From JBBTSG01 sp038064775 (GTDB taxonomy: Bacteria; Patescibacteriota; Minisyncoccia; UBA6257; GWB1-50-10): a stretch of DNA of 11,489 nucleotides. The translations under genes and the position numbers were made by a program. The notes below the pieces were generated by a model. It made no database searches. It was not told where the DNA came from and saw only the letters and a list, made by a program, of their open reading frames with translations. Positions 1 to 5,430 of the stretch are shown one piece after another. The stretch spans positions 1 to 11,489 of the forward strand of contig JBBTSG010000004.1 in NCBI GenBank assembly GCA_038064775.1, written 5' to 3'. Each line of letters opens with the position of its first letter. Positions within the stretch are counted from its first letter, which is position 1.

Positions 1-50
1 ATGTCGACCGGGAAACCGGTCCGAAGGTTCGAATCCTTCCGCCTCCGCCA
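1..50 (+). tRNA. tRNA-Ser, 3' part (5' part outside the window)
   Basis: Only the 3' half of the tRNA is present. A variable-arm hairpin (ACCGG, GAAA loop, CCGGT) is followed by the T arm GAAGG-TTCGAAT-CCTTC. Then come the 3' acceptor strand CGCCTCC, discriminator G and an encoded CCA ending at base 50. A long variable arm with discriminator G is typical of tRNA-Ser; tRNA-Leu also has a long arm but normally carries discriminator A. The anticodon lies left of the window, so the isoacceptor cannot be named. The encoded CCA means the 3' end need not be added after transcription. Confidence 0.9.
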
Positions 51-63
51 AAATTGGAAATGA

Positions 64-86
64 AATCCCCCGCAGAGCGGGGGATT
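64..86. terminator. GC-rich hairpin between tRNA-Ser and the convergent gene
   Basis: A perfect 10-bp stem, AATCCCCCGC / GCGGGGGATT, closes a 3-nt loop 14 nt after the tRNA CCA and 9 nt beyond the stop of the minus-strand gene at 95. It probably acts as a bidirectional terminator for the two convergent genes. Neither side has a strong uninterrupted T-tract: the plus side reads AATTATCCTT and the minus side TCATTTCC. Termination is therefore inferred from the stem and the position. Confidence 0.6.
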
Positions 87-94
87 AATTATCC

Positions 95-349
95 TTAAAT
101 AATATTTTTAAAAATACCACCTTTAAAAAAATCGTCGTATAGTCCTTCTGGCTTCCCGGTCGCAACCACAAAAATTATGCAATCACTTGTGATTTTTGTG
201 GTAAGTTTGCCATTACTATTTTTCACCTCGCAACGGCAAACACCGAGAAAATCTTCTAATCTTAATTCCTTTCCGCTTAATTTACCCTCAAGATAAACAG
301 AAGTTGGTGGCAAACCGCGTCCCGTGACATCAATAACTGGTATTTTCAT
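95..349 (-). CDS. Small hypothetical protein, 84 aa
   Basis: I do not recognise the family. The protein is short, has no signal peptide or membrane segment, and has two cysteines spaced CRC near residues 38-40 and a third near 57. Alternating hydrophobic stretches (IPVIDV, TSVYLEGKL, CIIFVVATG) suggest a small beta-rich cytosolic fold. It is very likely a real gene. AGGAGA lies 5 nt before the ATG (355-360), and a good sigma-70-type promoter sits upstream (TAGACA, 17-bp spacer, TATAAT). It ends at a stem shared with the convergent tRNA gene. It is the only gene here with a classical Shine-Dalgarno at good spacing, in contrast to its apparently leaderless neighbours. No function is inferred. 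Confidence 0.75.
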   Translation of the reverse strand: MKIPVIDVTGRGLPPTSVYLEGKLSGKELRLEDFLGVCRCEVKNSNGKLTTKITSDCIIFVVATGKPEGLYDDFFKGGIFKNII

Positions 350-383
350 GATTTTCTCCTGATTTTTTTTAAGAACTCCTAAA

Positions 384-412
384 ATTATAGGCGAAAAGAT
401 ATTTTTTGTCTA
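384..412 (-). promoter_or_regulatory. Promoter of the 84-aa hypothetical gene
   Basis: On the minus strand, TAGACA (407-412, 5 of 6 to TTGACA) is separated by 17 bp from a perfect TATAAT (384-389). Transcription would start near 377, giving a leader of about 28 nt that contains the AGGAGA ribosome-binding site at 355-360. Confidence 0.75.
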
Positions 413-443
413 AAAATAAACTAAAATTTCCAAAAAACCGGAG

Positions 444-452
444 TTATCCACA
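444..452 (+). promoter_or_regulatory. DnaA-box-like site TTATCCACA
   Basis: This is a perfect match to the strong DnaA-box consensus. It lies in the divergent intergenic region, 21 nt upstream of the TATAAT at 474-479. A second perfect copy lies at 5323-5331. Whether DnaA binds, or the motif serves as a promoter-associated element in this lineage, cannot be told from sequence. Confidence 0.45.
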
Positions 453-473
453 ATTTTTTGAAAAAAATTAGTG

Positions 474-479
474 TATAAT
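474..479 (+). promoter_or_regulatory. -10 box of the Lys-rich mini-gene
   Basis: A perfect TATAAT lies in very AT-rich DNA. No good -35 is visible at 16-18 bp. The expected start is near 486, giving a leader of about 90 nt before the ATG at 578. The A/T-tracts just upstream could act as an UP element (inference). Confidence 0.55.
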
Positions 480-488
480 TATTATTGA

Positions 489-564
489 AAGTGAATTTCA
501 CTTGACTATGCATAAAAACGGCAGCTTGGTCGACTGCCATGCGGAATAAAAGCGCTTTTATTCC
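489..564 (+). promoter_or_regulatory. Structured leader with three inverted repeats
   Basis: Three palindromes follow one another between the -10 box and the mini-gene. First is AAGTGAA-T-TTCACTT (489-503), placed at the expected transcription start like an operator. Second is a GGCAG / CTGCC stem with a 9-nt loop (520-538). Third is a perfect 22-bp palindrome made of GGAATAAAAGC (543-553) directly joined to GCTTTTATTCC (554-564). The last ends 13 nt before the ATG. They could control initiation, stabilise the transcript or belong to a small RNA. No known riboswitch class was recognised. Confidence 0.5.
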
Positions 565-577
565 ACGAAAAAACTAA

Positions 578-661
578 ATGAAAAAAAAGAAAGTGGCTCA
601 TAAGAAGAAAAAAGTGAGTCACAAGAAAAAAAAGAGCCACGCGAAGAAACGCCGCAGGTAA
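578..661 (+). CDS. 27-aa Lys-rich basic mini-protein
   Basis: This is a short frame of 27 codons and TAA. The peptide is built from three copies of a 7-residue unit, KKKKVAH, KKKKVSH and KKKKSHA, followed by KKRRR. It has 14 Lys, 3 Arg and 3 His with no acidic residue. Such a charge pattern suggests binding to RNA, DNA or the ribosome, like histone-H1-type tails or tiny ribosomal proteins; this is inference and no family is recognised. Support for a real gene comes from the upstream TATAAT, the strong terminator 29 nt after the stop, mixed use of AAA and AAG for Lys, and a stop codon directly before the ATG that fixes the start. There is no Shine-Dalgarno. The alternative is that the whole 486-722 transcript is a non-coding RNA. 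Confidence 0.6.
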   Translation: MKKKKVAHKKKKVSHKKKKSHAKKRRR

Positions 662-690
662 TTCTTAAGAATTATTGCGTAACTTCGAAT

Positions 691-722
691 CCCGCTCCGA
701 TTATATCGGAGCGGGTTTTTTT
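691..722 (+). terminator. Rho-independent terminator of the mini-gene
   Basis: A perfect 11-bp stem, CCCGCTCCGAT / ATCGGAGCGGG, with a 3-nt loop is followed by seven T. It is the best intrinsic terminator in the window. Its T-tract ends only 1-2 nt before the extended -10 of the next gene, so the two transcription units are tightly packed but insulated. Confidence 0.92.
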
Positions 723-723
723 C

Positions 724-732
724 TGCTACAAT
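724..732 (+). promoter_or_regulatory. Extended -10 promoter of the HtrA-like gene
   Basis: TGCTACAAT fits the extended -10 pattern TGnTAnAAT. It lies directly behind the terminator T-tract and ends 8 nt before the ATG at 741. With a start 6-8 nt after the -10, the transcript would begin at or next to the start codon, so it would be leaderless. No -35 is expected or seen; that position falls within the terminator stem. Confidence 0.65.
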
Positions 733-740
733 AAAACTTA

Positions 741-1784
741 ATGGAGGAATCACAAATTATTAAAACCGTAAAAAAGGTGATGCCAGCGGTTGTTTCAATC
801 ATTATTTCAAAAAGCTTGAAAGAAATAGAAAAAGAATTGCCGGAATTATATCCGCAACTTACGCCCGGCCAGTTCCCCTTAAACATTCCGCCTGACAAAA
901 TTGACGCCCACGGCATGGTACAAATTGGTGGCGGCTCCGGTTTTGTAATCGATAGCTCTGGAATTATTTTGACCAATAAACACGTGATTGCCGAACCACA
1001 TTCAAGTTACACCGTAATAACAAACGATAACGAGCGATATGTGGCCGAAGTGCTTGCGCGCGATCCGGTAAATGACGTGGCGATTTTAAAAATTAAACCG
1101 AAAAATAAATTATCAGTTGTGGAATTAGGTGATTCTGACAAAGTTGAATTGGGTGAAACTGTCCTTGCAATCGGAAATGCTTTAGGAATTTTTAAAAATA
1201 CAGTTTCTTTCGGAATTATTTCCGGATTATCCCGTTCAATTTCTGCCCAAGCCGATCCTTCGGCGCCGCCGCAAGAAATGCGCGGACTTATCCAAACTGA
1301 CGCGGCAATCAATCCGGGAAATTCCGGCGGACCGTTAGTTGATATGAACGGCCGCGCGGTCGGCATTAACGCCGCGGTTGTATTTGGCGCCCAAAATATC
1401 AGCTTTGCGATTCCGATTAAAGCCGCCGAACACGACATTCGCGACCTAAAAAAATTCGGCCGCATTCGCCGGCCGCTTCTCGGCCTCCGCTATTTAATTT
1501 TAAATAATGATTTAAAAGAAAAATTGAAATTATCGGTTGATTACGGCGCCTTTATCGTGAAGGAACACCCGCTCGATAACGCTGTTGTGCCGGGCAGCCC
1601 CGCTCACAAAGCCGGTATTAAAGAAAAAGATATTATTCTTGAGTGGAACAATGAAAAAATCACCCCGGATAAAAGTATTCAGGAATACCTTGAAAACTGC
1701 GAAGTGGGCGACAAAGTGAAAATGAAAGTGCTCCGAGGTAAAAAAGAGCTTAAAATCGAGCTGACTTTAGCGGAACGCAAGTAA
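741..1784 (+). CDS. HtrA/DegP-type trypsin-like serine protease with PDZ-like domain, 347 aa
   Basis: HtrA proteases degrade or refold damaged proteins, usually outside the cytoplasmic membrane. Here the trypsin-like domain spans about residues 8-235. The catalytic triad is clear: His81 in TNKHVI, Asp112 in NDVAILKI and Ser195 in GNSGGPL, with the oxyanion-loop sequence NPGNSGG. A single PDZ-like domain follows (about 246-343, with PGSPAHKAGIKEKDIIL). The protein begins directly with the mature-type segment IIKTVKKVMPAVVSI and has no signal peptide or membrane anchor. A TAA at 732-734 in the same frame rules out an upstream extension. It may therefore be cytoplasmic, or exported by another route. 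The gene is monocistronic and converges on the next gene. The family call is secure; the location is not. Confidence 0.93.
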   Translation: MEESQIIKTVKKVMPAVVSIIISKSLKEIEKELPELYPQLTPGQFPLNIPPDKIDAHGMVQIGGGSGFVIDSSGIILTNKHVIAEPHSSYTVITNDNERYVAEVLARDPVNDVAILKIKPKNKLSVVELGDSDKVELGETVLAIGNALGIFKNTVSFGIISGLSRSISAQADPSAPPQEMRGLIQTDAAINPGNSGGPLVDMNGRAVGINAAVVFGAQNISFAIPIKAAEHDIRDLKKFGRIRRPLLGLRYLILNNDLKEKLKLSVDYGAFIVKEHPLDNAVVPGSPAHKAGIKEKDIILEWNNEKITPDKSIQEYLENCEVGDKVKMKVLRGKKELKIELTLAERK

Positions 1785-1820
1785 TTACTACGAAAAAACC
1801 CACGAAAACCACAAATTGCT

Positions 1821-1880
1821 ACTAATTTGTAGTTCTTAGTAGTGATTTGTAGTTATTCGCAGTTATTCGTAGCTTCTAGT
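1821..1880. repeat. Degenerate 10-bp tandem repeat array between convergent genes
   Basis: Six consecutive 10-mers share an AGTTATTNGT-like consensus: ACTAATTTGT, AGTTCTTAGT, AGTGATTTGT, AGTTATTCGC, AGTTATTCGT and AGCTTCTAGT. Base 1 is A in all six, and bases 8-10 are mostly NGT. The array lies 36 nt after the htrA-like stop and overlaps the last codon and TAG of the convergent gene. It also contains CTACTAA (1819-1825) / TTAGTAG (1836-1842), an inverted repeat that could form a weak bidirectional terminator. No conventional terminator with a T-tract is seen in this gap. Confidence 0.7.
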
Positions 1881-2784
1881 AGATAAATACATTTACTAAT
1901 AAGCCGCTCCGATCGAGTAAAAGCACTCGATCGTGTTCTTTATCAAGTGGAATATTCTGGTCAAGCCAAACTCGCCACTCGTTTGAGAAAAAGTTAGCGT
2001 CCGCGCGGTGTTTTTGATAACAACCGCGATAATTTATTAAGTTAAGGAAATTTACGCAAGAATTATTAGAAGTGCTTAAAGAATTAATCTGGTTCGGAGT
2101 AGGAATTTGGCAACTTCGCAATCCTAAAATAAAAGATTGGCAAGCGCCGGGAAAAGTTGAAATTTCTTCGCGCGAAAAATTAGGGCAACCATTCGGTAAG
2201 GTCGGATTAATCGTGAACTGGCTATTCAAGTAACCGGCGCATTTATTCAACCGCAAATTGTTGCGAAGAGTTTGATTGGTCGGACTATAAATTTTCGCGT
2301 AATCACCGGACTTAAAAATAATATCACTCGCCGGCGTAAGGTTTGAAGGATTGTAATCGGAAATACCTCGCGGAATTATAACGTAACTTTTATTAGTTTT
2401 AATTTTCCAACCAGTAATATCAACAAGATTACTTCCTAATGATTGCGCCGTATTTAAGGTAAGCCAGCTTATTTCACTGTTCGAACGCGGTGGTTGTACA
2501 GAAGTAATGCGAACGTTATCGTAAAACGGCGAAAGATCTTTTTGAGAAACTCCTGGTGGCGGTGAAACTTGATACGGTTTTTTTACGGGTTCGGTTGATG
2601 GCTGTGGCGCGAAATTAGAGGCTGGTTTCACTTTTACGCCGATGCCAAAAGAAGAACTAGAAACCCTAAAAAAAGAATAAGGAAGGTTAGAAAAATGCAT
2701 CTTCGCCGCCAAATCGGAAAAAAGCCCGTAAAGCGCGACGGCAACAATAATGAGAATGACCAAAACAACAATTACTTTCACCAT
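1876..2784 (-). CDS. Membrane-anchored protein with a lamin-tail-like domain, 302 aa
   Basis: Residues 2-22 form one hydrophobic segment, a signal anchor or uncleaved signal peptide, followed by a Pro/Ser/Lys linker (about 50-85). The rest, about 90-302, resembles the lamin-tail (LTD) beta-sandwich pattern: VRITSVQ, WLTLNT, LVDITGWKIKTN, YVIIPRG, IIFKSGDYAKIYS, and a final DRVLLLDRSGLLVNVFIY strand pair. Between these lies an insertion with six Cys (182, 200, 215, 225, 243, 255), an even number that suggests disulfides outside the membrane. In bacteria, LTD domains occur on surface or secreted proteins and may bind carbohydrate, protein or DNA; no activity can be assigned. The gene has its own extended -10 promoter. 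AGGA directly touches the ATG, too close for a normal Shine-Dalgarno. The fold call is pattern recognition and moderately sure. Confidence 0.6.
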   Translation of the reverse strand: MVKVIVVLVILIIVAVALYGLFSDLAAKMHFSNLPYSFFRVSSSSFGIGVKVKPASNFAPQPSTEPVKKPYQVSPPPGVSQKDLSPFYDNVRITSVQPPRSNSEISWLTLNTAQSLGSNLVDITGWKIKTNKSYVIIPRGISDYNPSNLTPASDIIFKSGDYAKIYSPTNQTLRNNLRLNKCAGYLNSQFTINPTLPNGCPNFSREEISTFPGACQSFILGLRSCQIPTPNQINSLSTSNNSCVNFLNLINYRGCYQKHRADANFFSNEWRVWLDQNIPLDKEHDRVLLLDRSGLLVNVFIY

Positions 2785-2791
2785 TCCTAAA

Positions 2792-2800
2792 ATTTTAGCA
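2792..2800 (-). promoter_or_regulatory. Extended -10 promoter of the lamin-tail-like gene
   Basis: The minus strand reads TGCTAAAAT, again TGnTAnAAT, ending 7 nt before the ATG at 2784. This lets the gene be transcribed apart from glmS, which ends 43 nt upstream, and predicts an almost leaderless mRNA. Confidence 0.55.
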
Positions 2801-2827
2801 CATAAAAACTACGCCGAAAATTAAGAA

Positions 2828-4663
2828 TTATTCAACGGTTACTGACTTAGCTAAATTTCTTGGCTGATCTATCTGGCAACCACGCTCGCTAGCAATATAG
2901 TAAGCGAGCAGTTGGAGAGGGATAATATTAAGAATGGGCCCGAAAAAACTTAATGTCCGTGGAACCGGTAAAACGAAGTCAACAATTTTTTTAATATCTT
3001 CGTCATCTTCGTTTGCTACGGCAATTACAATGCCCCGCCGCGCTTTCACTTCCTGGATGTTTGATAAAACTTTTTCGTAAATACCGTCTTTGGGCACTAT
3101 AAAAACAACTGGCATTTTTTCATCAACCAAAGCAATCGGACCGTGTTTCATTTCGGCGGCTGGATAACCTTCAGCGTGAATATAAGAAATTTCTTTTAAT
3201 TTCAAAGCGCCTTCAAGAGCAGTGGGAAAATTAGCGCCACGACCAAGATATAAAAAATTACAGCTTTCTTTGAATAGGCTAGCTAATTTTTTAATCGGTT
3301 CGCTGTTATTAAGAATACGCCGCGCTTTAACCGGAAGAGTTGCAAGTTCTTCGATAATTTTTTGGCCGGTTTCTTTTGATAATCCTTTCTCTCTAGCGAG
3401 AAAAATAGTAAATAAGGCGAGGGCAACTAATTGAGAAGTGAAAGCTTTTGTTGAAGCGACGCCAATTTCCGGCCCGGCATGAATATAAATACCCGCTCCC
3501 GCTTCTCGAGCAATTGTTGAACCAACAACATTAACGATTCCTAAAACAGCGGCGTTTCTTTTTTTAGCTTCTTTTAGAGCGGCTAAGGTGTCGGCGGTTT
3601 CGCCACTTTGACTTATAAAAACAAAAACGTCGGTAGGTAAAATTATCGGATTCCGATACCGAAATTCAGAAGCATATTCGACTTCAACCGGCACGCGCGC
3701 CAACTCTTCGATCATGTACTTACCAGCCAAAGCCGAATGCCAAGAAGTACCACAAGCAATAATAATTATTCTTTGAGCATTAAAGATTTTATCTTTTATA
3801 TTCTCTAAGCCGCCTAATTTTACTTTTCCTTCTTCAACTAAAAGGCGACCCCGCATCGTATCTAAGATGGTGTCCGGCTGTTCGTAAATTTCCTTGAGCA
3901 TAAAATGAGGAAAGTCGCCTTTCTGAATGCTTTCAAGATTGGTTTCTAAATCTTTAACCAGAATGTCTTTTTCCTGCCGATTAATATCAAATATCCTTAA
4001 TTTATCTCGACCAACAACTATAATTTGGTTTTCCTCGGGATAAATTATTTTTTTAGTCCGCCCTACAAACGGCGAGGCGTCGGAAGCAATAAAATTTTCA
4101 CTGGCGCCCTGGCCGATAACAAGCGGGCTTGAATAACGAACAGCATAAATCACCTCAGGATTTTGAGCGTCAATAACAGCTAACGCGTAACTACCCTTAA
4201 TCACCTTTAGAGTTTCGATGAAAGCTTCTAAAAAATCCCGGTTTTCCTTTTTTAAAAATTCTTCAATGAGGTGCGCCACTACTTCTGTATCTGTTTCCGA
4301 CCGGAAAATATGTTTTTTATTTTTTAGATAATCTTTTAAAACGTTATGATTTTCAATAATACCGTTATGAACAAGAGCAATACGGCCGGAACAATCAGTA
4401 TGGGGGTGAGCGTTTATTTCGTTCGGTTCGCCGTGAGTTGCCCAACGCGTGTGAGCAATACCAAGATTACTTTTTAAATCTTCACCGGCCACTAATTTTT
4501 CCAGAGTTGCTACTTTGCCCGGCTTTTTACGAACTAAAATCGCTCCGTCTTTTAAAACCGCAAAGCCGGCGGAGTCATAGCCACGATATTCAAGCCGTTT
4601 TAGTCCTTCAAGAAGAACAGGAACCGCATTTTTATTGCCAATGTAACCAACTATCCCACACAT
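2828..4663 (-). CDS. glmS: Glutamine--fructose-6-phosphate aminotransferase (isomerizing), 611 aa
   Basis: GlmS converts fructose-6-phosphate and glutamine to glucosamine-6-phosphate and glutamate, the first step towards UDP-GlcNAc for peptidoglycan. The N-terminal glutaminase begins MCGIVGYIG; Cys2 becomes the N-terminal nucleophile after Met removal. It carries RGYDSAG (27-33), HTRWATHG (71-78), HNG (99-101) and DTE (125-127). Two SIS sugar-isomerase domains follow: about 290-430 (CGTSWHSA, SQSGETADT, STKAFTSQ) and about 460-600 (LGRGANFPTALEGALKLKE, AEMKHGPIALV). It ends with the family's QPRNLAKSVTVE tail. Its length is close to the usual 600-610 aa and all key residues are present. No glmS ribozyme is visible upstream; instead there is a long AT-rich inverted repeat. 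No Shine-Dalgarno precedes the ATG (ATTACGGC). It stands alone, without glmM or glmU beside it. Confidence 0.98.
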   Translation of the reverse strand: MCGIVGYIGNKNAVPVLLEGLKRLEYRGYDSAGFAVLKDGAILVRKKPGKVATLEKLVAGEDLKSNLGIAHTRWATHGEPNEINAHPHTDCSGRIALVHNGIIENHNVLKDYLKNKKHIFRSETDTEVVAHLIEEFLKKENRDFLEAFIETLKVIKGSYALAVIDAQNPEVIYAVRYSSPLVIGQGASENFIASDASPFVGRTKKIIYPEENQIIVVGRDKLRIFDINRQEKDILVKDLETNLESIQKGDFPHFMLKEIYEQPDTILDTMRGRLLVEEGKVKLGGLENIKDKIFNAQRIIIIACGTSWHSALAGKYMIEELARVPVEVEYASEFRYRNPIILPTDVFVFISQSGETADTLAALKEAKKRNAAVLGIVNVVGSTIAREAGAGIYIHAGPEIGVASTKAFTSQLVALALFTIFLAREKGLSKETGQKIIEELATLPVKARRILNNSEPIKKLASLFKESCNFLYLGRGANFPTALEGALKLKEISYIHAEGYPAAEMKHGPIALVDEKMPVVFIVPKDGIYEKVLSNIQEVKARRGIVIAVANEDDEDIKKIVDFVLPVPRTLSFFGPILNIIPLQLLAYYIASERGCQIDQPRNLAKSVTVE

Positions 4664-4666
4664 GCC

Positions 4667-4716
4667 GTAATCTTATAAATTTTTTTAACTTATTGCAAAA
4701 ATTTATCTAAGATTAC
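4667..4716 (-). promoter_or_regulatory. Long imperfect inverted repeat just upstream of glmS
   Basis: GTAATCTTA-TAAATTTTT (4667-4684) pairs with AAAAATTTA-TC-TAAGATTAC (4697-4716): two 9-bp blocks, a 2-nt bulge and a 12-nt loop. It begins 3 nt before the glmS ATG. It covers the probable promoter: a TATAAG -10 lies 8 nt before the ATG, and TTGCAA lies 15 bp further upstream. It may be an operator. If transcribed, it may instead be a stem next to the start codon. Confidence 0.45.
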
Positions 4717-4720
4717 GAGC

Positions 4721-4740
4721 ACCCCGCCGAACGGCGGGGT
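4721..4740. terminator. GC-rich hairpin after the toxin-antitoxin operon
   Basis: ACCCCGCC / GGCGGGGT form an 8-bp stem with a GAAC (minus strand GTTC) loop. On the minus strand it lies 56 nt after the toxin stop, where a terminator is expected. However, the T6 tract precedes the stem rather than following it, so this is not a textbook intrinsic terminator. It resembles the other GC hairpins at gene ends in this window. Confidence 0.4.
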
Positions 4741-4796
4741 AAAAAATTATTGCGCTCATCATACAATCAGAAATTAAAAAAATCCAATCGTGCCGT

Positions 4797-5054
4797 CTAT
4801 TGATAGACATCATGATTCCCAACGGAATGAAAATACGTTATTCCGCGGTCGCCTAACTCAAATATAATCCGATATTTAGATCCAATGGAAAATGACCAAA
4901 AATCCCTTAAACGGCCATGAAGCTTGTGAGTGTCCAGCTGATCGTTAAATGGATTTTCCCGGAAAATTTTCTCGCGTTTTTCGGCAATAGTTTTGATATG
5001 TCTTGGTATTTTTTTATACTCTCGAACGAACTTCGAGCTATAAATAATCTTCAT
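4797..5054 (-). CDS. RelE/ParE-superfamily toxin, 85 aa
   Basis: The size and pattern are those of type II toxins of the RelE/ParE fold, closest in feel to the RelE/StbE mRNA-interferase type that cleaves mRNA at the ribosome. Visible landmarks are the N-terminal helices after KIIYSSKFVREYKKIP, the HKLHGRLRDFWSFSIGSKYR core (residues 43-62) with basic residues in the usual beta-strand positions, and a C-terminal FHSVGNHDVY (75-84). ParE gyrase inhibitors share the fold, so the target is inferred and not proven. The gene starts 7 nt after the antitoxin stop without a Shine-Dalgarno, so translation is probably coupled to the antitoxin gene. The protein is full length with no broken residues, so the toxin is likely active. 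Confidence 0.88.
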   Translation of the reverse strand: MKIIYSSKFVREYKKIPRHIKTIAEKREKIFRENPFNDQLDTHKLHGRLRDFWSFSIGSKYRIIFELGDRGITYFHSVGNHDVYQ

Positions 5055-5061
5055 GAAATAA

Positions 5062-5277
5062 CTAACGAAGTTGTTTCAACGATGCCAAAACCTTTCCCTT
5101 GCCTTTCATAATTTCTCGCTGACTCTCGCGCAACTCTTCAAGAAATTGTTCTTCTTTCCAAAGACGCAATAAATCGCGGAAAAATTCGCTTTTTGTCGCG
5201 TATTGCCCGCTCGCGACCGCTTTATCAACTTCTTTTTTCAACTCTGCCGGCATGGATATATTAATAATATTTCTCAT
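5062..5277 (-). CDS. Ribbon-helix-helix antitoxin, 71 aa
   Basis: The N-terminal 40 residues match the ribbon-helix-helix (CopG/ParD-like) fold. A short beta-strand RNIINISMP is followed by helix 1 (AELKKEVDKAVAS), the turn GQYATKSEF and helix 2 (FFRDLLRLWKEE). The charged C-terminal half (41-71) is the expected toxin-wrapping tail. Such antitoxins neutralise the toxin and repress their own operon as dimers on short repeated operators. It is first in the operon, as usual for this type. Its promoter lies directly upstream, with repeats suited to autoregulation. The ATG is only 6 nt behind the -10 box, so the mRNA is probably leaderless. Confidence 0.88.
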   Translation of the reverse strand: MRNIINISMPAELKKEVDKAVASGQYATKSEFFRDLLRLWKEEQFLEELRESQREIMKGKGKVLASLKQLR

Positions 5278-5283
5278 AATTCC

Positions 5284-5311
5284 ATTGTAACATATTGTAT
5301 TACAGAGTCAA
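5284..5311 (-). promoter_or_regulatory. Promoter and likely operator of the toxin-antitoxin operon
   Basis: On the minus strand TTGACT (5306-5311), a 16-bp spacer and TACAAT (5284-5289) form a good sigma-70-type promoter, ending 6 nt before the ATG. Within it, ATTGTA occurs at 5284-5289 and again at 5294-5299, a direct repeat of exactly 10 bp. TGTAA (5286-5290) is also inverted as TTACA (5300-5304). Repeats about one helical turn apart suit a ribbon-helix-helix repressor, which would block the -10 when bound (inference). Confidence 0.7.
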
Positions 5312-5322
5312 TTTTTTTTCTC

Positions 5323-5331
5323 TGTGGATAA
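5323..5331 (-). promoter_or_regulatory. DnaA-box-like site TTATCCACA
   Basis: This is a second perfect TTATCCACA, on the minus strand and thus in the same orientation as the antitoxin gene. It ends 11 nt before that gene's -35 box. The function is unknown. Confidence 0.45.
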
Positions 5332-5375
5332 GAATACTGTTAGAGTTGTTAAAAAATGTTAAAAATTGAATTCAT

Positions 5376-5410
5376 AAAAAATCTATCCCGCCCAAGGCGG
5401 GTTAGATTTT
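5376..5410 (-). terminator. Rho-independent terminator of the multidomain surface protein gene
   Basis: The stem has 15 positions with one T-T mismatch. It combines a 6-bp GC core (CCCGCC / GGCGGG, 3-nt loop) with an outer AAAATCTA / TAGATTTT. On the minus strand it ends in T6 and starts 20 nt after the stop at 5431. The A/T-rich outer stem would also allow some termination from the other side, but no gene needs it there. Confidence 0.88.
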
Positions 5411-5430
5411 CTAAACTTCGGAATTTTTAC

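Noticed and set aside
480..722. tmRNA or signal recognition particle RNA
   Set aside because: No tRNA-like ends, no tag peptide ending in AA, and no SRP core motif are visible.
444..740. Replication origin or rpmH-dnaA region, suggested by a DnaA box and a tiny basic protein gene
   Set aside because: Only one perfect box is present, with no dnaA, dnaN or rpnA-type genes, and the peptide does not match bL34.
1821..1880. CRISPR array
   Set aside because: The units are only 10 bp, degenerate and without spacers. No cas gene is present.
4664..4796. glmS ribozyme upstream of glmS
   Set aside because: The gap is short and none of the ribozyme core is recognisable. Only an AT-rich inverted repeat and a GC hairpin are present.
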